This document shows positions 57,101 to 64,000 of a stretch of 64,000 nucleotides of DNA, in pieces (the first letter of the stretch is position 1; every line of letters begins with the position of its first letter). Source of the DNA: Plasmopara viticola. Its lineage: Eukaryota > Oomycota > Peronosporomycetes > Peronosporales > Peronosporaceae. The notes under the pieces were generated by a model. The model searched no databases. It was not told the origin of the DNA and worked only from the letters and a program-made list of their open reading frames with translations. The stretch lies in the NCBI GenBank assembly GCA_001695595.3, contig MBPM02000026.1:434001-498000 (forward strand), in the 5' to 3' direction. Made by a program: the position numbers and the translations under genes.

Positions 57101-60100
57101 CAATACTTGAGTTGGACACGTCAATGTCGGCAGTTTTCACTCCTCGATAGCTCACTTGAATGGTGCCACTTAACCTGATCGTCTCTTGTGATACTAAACG
57201 AACTTGCATTGCCACATTGGAACCTACTACTAAGTTGGAGTCAACGACGAGAGATTGACCAGGGTATGGCATTCCATATGGAAATGTCACTTCCCACGTC
57301 ATTCTCCCGGCAGAATTGGGTCCAAAGCGAGAGACTTGTACCCCATCGTCAAAAGGTATAGTTTGAAGAAGCTGTACCGCTGTCATCATGTCTTCTGACG
57401 ACACATTCCACTGCAATGGCGGTGTACGTACGTGTCCGTATGAAAGCGTGAAAGTCCCACTCAGTGGTTGCACACCATTCTGCAAAGTTTCACTCGTCAA
57501 CGTTGCTCCTTGTCCAATCACACTTTTGTTCACTAATTGCATTTGCGTGACATCGCCAAGTATTTCAGGAAAAGTAGCAATAAAGGCAGTCCCAAAATTT
57601 AAAGAAAGTCGCGCAATATTCACGTGCACCTCCTGCGTCTCCATTTCCATCATGTCTGACAAGAGCTTTGCGACTTCTGCTGCACTTGTATCGACATGAA
57701 AACTCTTTGAAACCTTGTCATTCAACGCAAACACTACTTCTCCCGTAAGTCGATTTCCTCGCTGGCGTTCAATCACAGCAATGGACGGTGACTCCCCTTT
57801 CAAGTCCGTCGTATGAGCTTTTAGCAACGGAACGTCACCATCCAACCCTGAAAATGAGATTAGCCACGCTCCCCCACCATTCAACTGCCTCGATTGATCA
57901 TCGACCTTCACTTCCTCGATAGTCGTGAGCAGATTTAATGCTGCCGATACTTCAGCCGCGGTTGCATCGAAATTTAGCAGCGGCGTTGATTCTCCACGTA
58001 ATTGAAGTGCAAACTTTCCTCCTAACGTTTCCCCGCTGCCGACCGTCACCTCTGTTACCGTCTGCGTTGCCCCACATGACAAAAGCGGCACGTTTCCTGC
58101 CAATTCGATAAACGTGACAAGCCATGGTCCGCCTGCATTGCCTGCAATCACGACAGGTCCAAAGATTGTGTCATCGAACGCTTTTGTAACTTCTTCACCC
58201 GTCCAATTCACGTCAATATTGTCACTTTCACTGGTTCCCAAACTGCATACAAAGCTCCCAGTCGACAAAGCAGTTGCAATGCGCTGCTGTTCGCTCTTAG
58301 CTCCGGAAGACAGGAGGGTCACATTGAGGTTTCCCCTTCCTGAAGACAGGCTAGTGACGTCTGTGTTGATTGTCCGAACATGACTAGGGAACCCTCTAAA
58401 TGTGAGTCTCCATTCGTATGCATTGTTTAAGAAAGAACCTGATCGAGCCACACTGATAATGTCACTCGACGTAGCGACGGCCTGAAGAACAGTCATCATC
58501 TCCTCTTCCGTCGCATCGTACGCGAGACGAGAGGTGCGGATCCCGTCGACGATTAAAGCAAATGAGCCGAAAAGAGGAGCTCCTTGTCCTTTAACAGTCT
58601 CTGACACGCCTAAAAACAAGTCGTTTGAGCCTGAATCGCCGAGTGAAACATTAACAATTTCAAGCATCGGTACGTCTCCAACACGCTCGAGGAACTCAAT
58701 TGCCCAAGTGCACGAACCCAACAATCCTTGCGTACTTTTCGAAACGTCAACATTGTTGACATTGTCGAGACTTTCTAACGCCATTTCAACTTCTTGACGC
58801 GTAGCGTATGACGTTAAAGTACTCGTCTGCTGTTGCTCCATGGCAAGTCGGAATGACCCGCCAATGAACGAGGTAGCACGCAACTCAATCGTCTGCACTT
58901 CGTTGATTATCGATGAAATGGAACTCGCAACCAAAAATTCTTCACCCGAATACGCTTGTGAAGTGATTCGAATCCACTGAATCTCGCGCACTACATCCCC
59001 CGATACGACGAAGCGCTGAATCTCGGGCACACGGACATCTCCAGTCATGGTTATCTCCTGAACAGTCGGCTGCAGAGGTGACGATGCTATTGTGATGCGT
59101 TGTATCTCAGGAATGAAGCTTTTGGCGGCCACTTTTACGCTTTGAACCTCGCGAATTGGTAGCAACGTTGGGGCAACACATTGTGCTGTCGACCTTGATA
59201 GCACCGTAGCTTTTGTTACTGCATCTCCGAATCGACACGTGACAGTCTCTGATGCTGTCGAAAAATTTCCACCGACGACCGTCACAACCTTCCCTTCTTC
59301 CAGATCTCCACTCCTTGGATCAATTTGGCTCACAAAAAGTGGATTCTCATACGCAAAAGACAAATTAAAGTCGGAAAAGTCCAAGTCATTGTCCGACAGC
59401 TTGACTGACACTTGTTGCGGTTTGTCGATTGCGGGTGTCCGGCAACCAACATGAGAGGTATTAGCGTACTCTGCACGCACAATTTTCCCACCAATTCGAC
59501 ACGAAAAGCTGCCATCTTTATCAAACGACACGCCATATAGATGCAGCAAAGTGCCACCTTTAACGACTCCATTTAGTGGCGTCAATTGAAGAGACCGTGA
59601 TGCATCGACGGTGTACTCAAACGTTGCTGCAAACACGTCAAAATCGACTCCATTGGCACTGATGGATAGCCGAACGGTCATGGCAGTATCGACTCTAGGC
59701 GCAATACACAGGATACTAGTTGAATTTACAGTTCCACGAACAACTTCCGGGCCGAACCGGCAGAAAACTAGTGATCCAGGATACACTGTCGACAATGACA
59801 AGTGCACTGGTGTTCCCCCTCGCAGTAGACCTCTCACTGGCGTTGCCAAGACCACTTTTACGGCGCTTATATCCACTTCCACGACACTTTTCGTATCGAC
59901 GACTGGAACAAAGAGAAATGGTCTGGCGGTCGAGATAAAGTCGACGCCATTATTTGAAACTTGCACGTGAGCAGTTGCAGTGGCATTGTGCCGCCAATTC
60001 GTTCCGGAGACAGGTAAAAACGTTGCAAGTGATGGCGTAATGCAACTCAAGTACTCGTGACTGTAAAATTGACCTTTGACAACGACGTACATGGGGTCCA

Positions 60101-63100
60101 TGCGACTTGGCATGGCAATAGTAAAGGCACAAGAAAGTAAAGGTGAGTCTCGCACACCGAACACGTTGAGTTTCAATTCCGTTCCTCCAGTGCATGGACC
60201 TTCACTTGGAGACATGGCGTTGAATTCAAGCTGTGGATAGTACTCAAAGACAGCAAGTGACTCGGATACAAAGTCTTGCACGTGTGGCTCCAGATATAAT
60301 GCTTTTAATTTCACATACAATGTCGCAGGGTCTTTTTGCGGTGGAGCGATGCACGATACTGTTGTTGTGTTGATAAAGACAGCGTGGGCTTCTTGTGACC
60401 CAAAGATACATACAAGACGAGGACCAGCGACAAAGTGCTGCCCCTGTAGCGTGACGCTAGTGCCTCCACTCACAGGACCCAGTGCAGGATGTATCGACAA
60501 AACCACAGGCATTGTGAGGTAAGCGTAGCTGAGGTTCGTGTCCACTACACTTTGTCCATTGACGAACAGCATGACGGGCACACACGGCGAGGCCACACGT
60601 TCGGTCCACGTTGTCACTTCAGAGCCAAGGACGTTTTCCACATTGGCCTGGACGAGTGAAAAGTTGCACATATTATCGTGATCATGCGTATGAGCAGCAA
60701 GGTCAAAAGAGATTTCCCAGTCAAGAGTCAGGTACTGTCGGTCTCCAATTACTTGAGACTGCTTTGAAACGTGCACCGAGTAGGCCCTTGCACTTGTTTT
60801 TGTCTGCAAGGCTGAGACTATATCACTTCCACTTGCATTCAATCTAACGATGTCAGTCTCAATGGCTCCAACATTAAGGGTCACGAATCCGACGTCTATA
60901 GCTGGAAGAATTCCCGTTTGAAGACGAGATACACGTGTAACGACGTTGGATCCGATCAATTGTTTCGTATCGATACAAAGCAAGTCAATACTTCCACGGA
61001 TCGACACAAATTCCACACGCCATGTCAGCAATTGAGACCCCATCGACGAAACGAGAACTCGATCTCCATTCAGTACAGATGACAGTGCGTTTTCAAGGTC
61101 GGCAGGAGTGCTCGTGATCAAAAGCTCGTCCGTAAACACATCATTAAGTCCAAGCCGAAAGGATCCAGTCACACGGGGAGCTTGCTCTAATGCAACCACT
61201 TGGGCAGTTGCCCTTGTACCCGTGAGTCCAGCCGTCAATACACTCAACAACTTGGTCGAACGGCGAGAAGCAAAAGTAATGGACCAACTGTACGCACCAT
61301 TCGTACCCTTGACTGATCGCGTGACCACTGCTGTGCCTAGACCTGGGAGCTCTTCGATCGCGCTCAAGAGCTGAGCTGCCGTAGCATCAAAACTTATAGT
61401 CCGTGTGTACTTTTCGTTCCAGCCAAGCTGGAATGAACCGCCTAATGGCGTAGACGTCGCGGGCCGTACCAAGATCCACCCAGCGGAGACATCCGGGCGA
61501 GAAGAACTTTGGATCCCATTCGTATTGAAATACAAGGGTCGCACGTGTCCAGCATCCGACACAAACTCGACAAACCAGCCGTAGCCATCGCCGTATGGAA
61601 ACGAAGTGACGGCCAATACTTTTCTCTCTACTACAACTTGTTCATAGAATCCAGAACCTTCTAACAATATCTGCATCTCTTGAGCCGATGCGTTGACATT
61701 TATAGATTGCCATATCTTTTCATCAATTGAAATGGCAAATGTGCCATTGATGGGGGCACTACCATTGACGTAGATCATGTACTTTTCACCATATGCCCTT
61801 GTTTTTGTTTGAAATGTGCTTGCTCGTAAAGTAGCAGTGGGTAAATTTATAGAGGCACGCAATGGACGCCAGCGATGAGCATCCGTGAAGGATAATTGCC
61901 ATCGCGAACCGCCATTGGACATTTGCTCTATTTGGTGCACGTGAATCTGTTCACGAGGAAGTACGGTTTGCAATTCGGTAGAAAGTTGGTCAGTTGTTAC
62001 GCTAGTCGCTGCAATGTACTTTGTTTTGCGTTGCGAATAGGCAACTGTCTCCTCATTTGTTGCATCTGGGTACGACACGTTTAACGGGACAAAGGTGGCA
62101 TTAAAAGGCAGGAAGAGGTCGACGAAAAACACGTTAGTTCCAATCCGAATTAGGTCGCCACGGGCTAAGAAGCCACTTAGATCCCGGCTTGTTGTCACCA
62201 AAGGCCAATTTTGTTGTACCTTGAGCGTACCCGGCAACTGGTGATCAACTTCTCCGATCGAAAGCTGAAACGAACCTCCGATACAGCATGAAAGCATTCC
62301 ATCTTGCACAGTTGTGACGAAAGATACGATTTGACCCGTAGAGACGAGGTTAGACGCGTCGACCGCTAAGCTTGAGACGTCTCCTCTATTGTAAAAGGTA
62401 ATAGTCCATGAATACAGACCGTACGCCGCCGGTTCTATTGTGGACCGAGAGACTGTTACATTGGCTACAGGAGCCAACTTTGCCACTTGGGTAGCCAGCT
62501 CGGATGCTGTTGCGTCCGCGGGTACTACAACACGCTTTCCGGGTCCAAGTTGGAGTGAGAAATTTCCAGACAAGGCCCCCAGTGATCCTTTCACTGACTC
62601 GGTGACTGTAATCCTTGCGTCGAGTTTATTTGAGACTAACGTTGTTTGGGGTCCCGTTGCAACAAGAAGAAGCGGATCTGCGTGTATCTTTGGCGCTGTA
62701 AATGTGATGAACCAATTGAAATACGTCTCTGCTGTCCCACTCGTTCGACTCACTGCAACAGTTCCTATAGATGAAAGAAGATTCAAGGCATTTTGCATTG
62801 CCAGAGCAGTACAGCTGAACGGTAGCGCTGTGGTCGTCTCACTGTCGTACGCCAAAGTGAATGTTCCCGAGAGCGCTCCACCACTGGAACTAAATGTCTG
62901 TACGTGCTGTACCTCCAGCTGGGTAGCAGACTGTAATGTATGAGTGTTACACCATGGATACTCACCTTTGAGGCTCGTCAAATCTAGAGCAATCAAAGAA
63001 GTAGGAGGTGAAGATGTAAATGTGACGTCCCAAGCAGATCCCCCTGTCATATCCGTCCAAGCCAACGAGACCTGAAGCGTTTGAGATGATAGCGACATCA

Positions 63101-64000
63101 AACTGAGCAAAGCGGTTTGAACTTGTGCTGCACTAGATCCCACGGCCACTTGAGTTTGAAAGCCTTGATAGCTCAGCCCCACATTTCCTCGCAAAGAACG
63201 CATTTGACCTTTATGAACCTCGTAAACTGCGAGCGTTGGGAATGCAGTGCCCGTTGACGTCATACTCGCAACCTGTAGTGGCGGCAAGTCCCCTGCGTGA
63301 AATGGAAACGTCACGATCCATGTGCGTCCTCCTTGTGTGTTGTGTTCAAGCAGAGTGACATTGACTGCTTCGATTGTGACTAACTTTTCGAGCGTCGACT
63401 TGACTTCCAAAGCAGTGGCATTGAAAAGTAATCTAGTTGAAATACTGCCTTGAAAAGCCAGTTGAAAATTGCCATCAAGAAGTCCACTTGAAGCTGATAA
63501 CGTTACATTCTGGACCTCGACGATGATTCCCTTTTTCGTCTCGACAAAATTATTGGGCCCACCACTTGTGAAATTGGACACCACAGCCAGGTCGCCAATA
63601 TCTCCGGCAGCATAGAATGTCACATCCCAGCGATATCCCGAAAGTGTTGCTTGCGTCACAGAGCTCCGAGCCACTGTTACCGGTCCGTCGTGATAGACAC
63701 TTTGAATCGCGCTTAACACTTCTTCATCACTTGCTTGAGAATCGATCAATTCAGACACGGCGGACTTGAAACCAATGCGAAACATGCCAGTGAAAAGACT
63801 GTCACCAACAATCGTCAACGATTGAATCTCCCACATATTTCCAATTTGCGATACATACAAACGCTGGATTCCAGGCACATTATTCAATGCAAGATGAAGT
63901 TGTTGAATCTCTGGTTTGTTTCCGATCGGTCTCGTTAGTACGCTCACATTCGGAGACGGTCCCGTCAAACCTATGCTTGACACTGCAATCGGATAGAGAA
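46233..64000 (-). CDS. Giant IPT/TIG, GCC2/GCC3 and multi-TM membrane protein (5' end outside window)
   Basis: The frame is open at the right edge. Proposed exons: 64000-55083, 54996-50100, 50036-49690 and 49619-46233, about 5,850 residues in the window. Order, N to C: about ten ~100-residue repeat modules, five IPT/TIG domains, E-I-Q spacer repeats, nine more modules, four IPT domains, a Cys-rich stalk with many CPAGxYC units, a conserved globular region (50.1-52.5 kb), several transmembrane helices (about 49.8-48.2 kb) and a charged coiled-coil tail (48.1-46.2 kb). Numerous N-x-S/T sites suggest a glycosylated ectodomain of over 4,000 residues with a cytosolic tail. IPT arrays occur in fibrocystin-like and plexin receptors, but G8, PA14 and kinase parts are absent. 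Role: surface adhesion or sensing, inferred. The join at 54997-55082 is uncertain. Confidence 0.85.
48150..49800 (-). other. Transmembrane region of the giant protein
   Basis: Hydrophobic spans in order include WFALLNLFQFTVDVYLGFFT running over the last intron, GIFFALVPICVVCMLVYTWW, LSLVVIGFYLLLLGSRLL, LLTTVCFMAPMLVFWEFSY, MPFAVVLSASEIMMAM, FIGFITFYVVNLTLVMVEHL, YYALFSLFIIPSNLVLGAL, FVLMVHSAGILLSMFGISV and ITLLIISVVFYLM. About nine to ten helices are likely. No pore or seven-TM family signature was recognised. Confidence 0.7.
50037..50099 (-). other. Intron 2 of the giant gene with two in-frame acceptors
   Basis: The donor is AAAG|GTAAGA; an in-frame TAG follows within 15 nt, so splicing is required. 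The acceptor TTCAG at 50037 gives a normal 63-nt intron. An upstream TTAG at 50070 would give only 30 nt and add 11 residues in frame; that is below usual intron sizes. Confidence 0.65.
52545..54945 (-). repeat. Cys-rich GCC2/GCC3-like repeat stalk
   Basis: Within the giant gene, roughly twenty units of the form CPxGxYC / CxxGTxxP recur every 20-50 residues (for example CPTGYFCP, CPRGTYCPG, CPAGSYCHPGTA, CPPGTFNG, CPEGYVCDAST, CPAGYFCPTGTAN). This fits the GCC2/GCC3 (Ephrin-receptor-like Cys-rich) family found in large protist surface proteins. The units probably form a disulfide-bonded stalk next to the membrane. Confidence 0.85.
54950..56190 (-). repeat. Second IPT/TIG domain array
   Basis: Four IPT-like domains, each starting with a PxxGPxxGG or related turn and containing LxCxFG: FSLEPNHGPLQGGSEVVVKG, IDTVFPSLGPATGNFSVRIT, IRSIFPTFGPASAAGTRIDV, and a last one with ALTCRLGIQTYPATFISSKL. 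IPT domains are immunoglobulin-like folds of cell-surface receptors and transcription factors; with N-glycosylation sites all around, the surface setting is favoured. Confidence 0.8.
54997..55082 (-). other. Putative 86-nt intron or frameshift in the giant gene
   Basis: The reading frame before this point (LLLCEVVYPMLSDDSRKNG) and the correct frame after it (EISNNGRDFTTSHVEFEFLG) differ. A GAG|GTAGTT donor and a CTCTTTTTGAG acceptor define an 86-nt GT-AG intron in phase 0. The alternative is a one-base indel in the run of five T at about 55000-55004. Confidence 0.5.
56190..58870 (-). repeat. Second array of ~100-residue G-x-F-x-L modules (about 9)
   Basis: Each module starts G-(S/T/K)-F-x-L, continues with a T-x-x-L-x-x-x-A-(T/S)-x-x-E-(V/M) helix-like segment and A-L-x-x-L, then V-x-V-S-R-S, and ends W-x-(I/V)-(T/S)-F about 60-70 residues later with a G-D-V-P-L-L strand. 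Examples: GGSFRLAMEQQQTSTLTSYA, GGKFALQLRGESTPLLNFDA, SGTFTLSYGHVRTPPLQWNV. I do not know a named family for it. Confidence 0.8.
58870..59165 (-). repeat. Short E-I-Q-x-I-x-I ladder
   Basis: Between the first IPT array and the second module array the protein has six closely spaced short repeats: REVQSVKV, PEIQRITI, TVQEITM, PEIQRFVV, REIQWIRI, NEVQTIEL, at 13-22-residue spacing. Related segments occur near the window edge (PEIQQLHL, PGIQRLYV, WEIQSLTI, about 63800-63930) and once near 56880 (SEIQSIAV). Confidence 0.75.
59160..60525 (-). repeat. First IPT/TIG domain array
   Basis: Five IPT-like domains: LSIHPALGPVSGGTSVTLQG, FNAMSPSEGPCTGGTELKLN, LATPVRGLLRGGTPVHLSLS, LTPLNGVVKGGTLLHLYGVS and IDPRSGDLEEGKVVTVVGGN, each followed by a C-x-F/I-G strand and a second Cys before a Pro (CIAPP, CITPS, CIAPR, CRTPA, CVAPT). 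Linkers contain NG-x-D-F strands typical of these protist IPT tandem arrays. Confidence 0.85.
60530..64000 (-). repeat. First array of ~100-residue G-x-F-x-L modules (about 10, open at edge)
   Basis: The same module as at 56190-58870, in tandem before the first IPT array. Clear starts: TGMFRIGFKSAVSELIDSQA, DGNFQLAFQGSISTRLLFNA, SGTFTLAYDSETTTALPFSC, GGSFQLGWNEKYTRTISFDA and TGSFRLGLNDVFTDELLITS. The array continues to the window edge, so the true copy number may be higher. Confidence 0.8.

Noticed and set aside
62440..62943. 167-codon plus-strand ORF inside the giant gene
   Set aside because: Antisense to a well-supported module array; composition is a mirror of the coding strand.
1..64000. 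tRNA, rRNA, CRISPR or bacterial operon features
   Set aside because: Scanned by eye for tRNA B-box-like GGTTCGA contexts and regular short repeats with spacers; hits were isolated or inside coding regions. The intron-bearing genes exclude a prokaryotic origin.

Overview
The window is eukaryotic nuclear DNA, most likely from an oomycete (Peronosporales type: Phytophthora or a downy mildew). Compact protein genes carry short GT-AG introns (about 46-91 nt). Two genes have a motif resembling the oomycete initiator (Inr, with or without the flanking promoter region) just upstream. The gene-poor parts are filled with eroded Ty1/copia and Ty3/gypsy elements. The genus is an inference; no marker gene in the window fixes it.

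Layout. 1-14.7 kb: gene-poor, with a badly decayed copia element (gag, protease, integrase, RT, RNase H remains in that order) at about 2.85-8.8 kb. 14.7-23.4 kb: gene cluster with homoserine dehydrogenase (+), a PH-domain protein (-), an ALKBH6-type dioxygenase (-), an FKBP12-type prolyl isomerase (-), a four-TM protein (-), a Ser-rich unknown (+) and an ammonium transporter (-). 23.9-39 kb: second gene-poor block with a 1.2 kb foldback inverted repeat, two copies of a retroposon with target-site duplications, and a gypsy pol relic. 39-64 kb: dense genes, namely B-box/DUF2009 (-), PP2A scaffold subunit A (+, six exons), PdxT glutaminase (-), a seven-bladed WD40 protein (+, five exons), and one enormous membrane-protein gene (-) running from 46.2 kb past the right edge.

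The giant gene is the most interesting object. It encodes at least about 5,850 residues: about 19 copies of an unnamed ~100-residue module, about nine IPT/TIG domains, short E-I-Q spacer repeats, a Cys-rich GCC2/GCC3-like stalk, several transmembrane segments and a charged coiled-coil tail. It looks like a very large surface receptor or adhesin. Its exons were joined by hand; one junction (about 55.0 kb) remains ambiguous between an intron and a frameshift.

The other genes are mostly housekeeping: amino-acid synthesis, vitamin B6 synthesis, ammonium uptake, protein folding and phosphatase scaffolding. Two pairs, DUF2009/PP2A-A and PdxT/WD40, are divergent and may share promoters.
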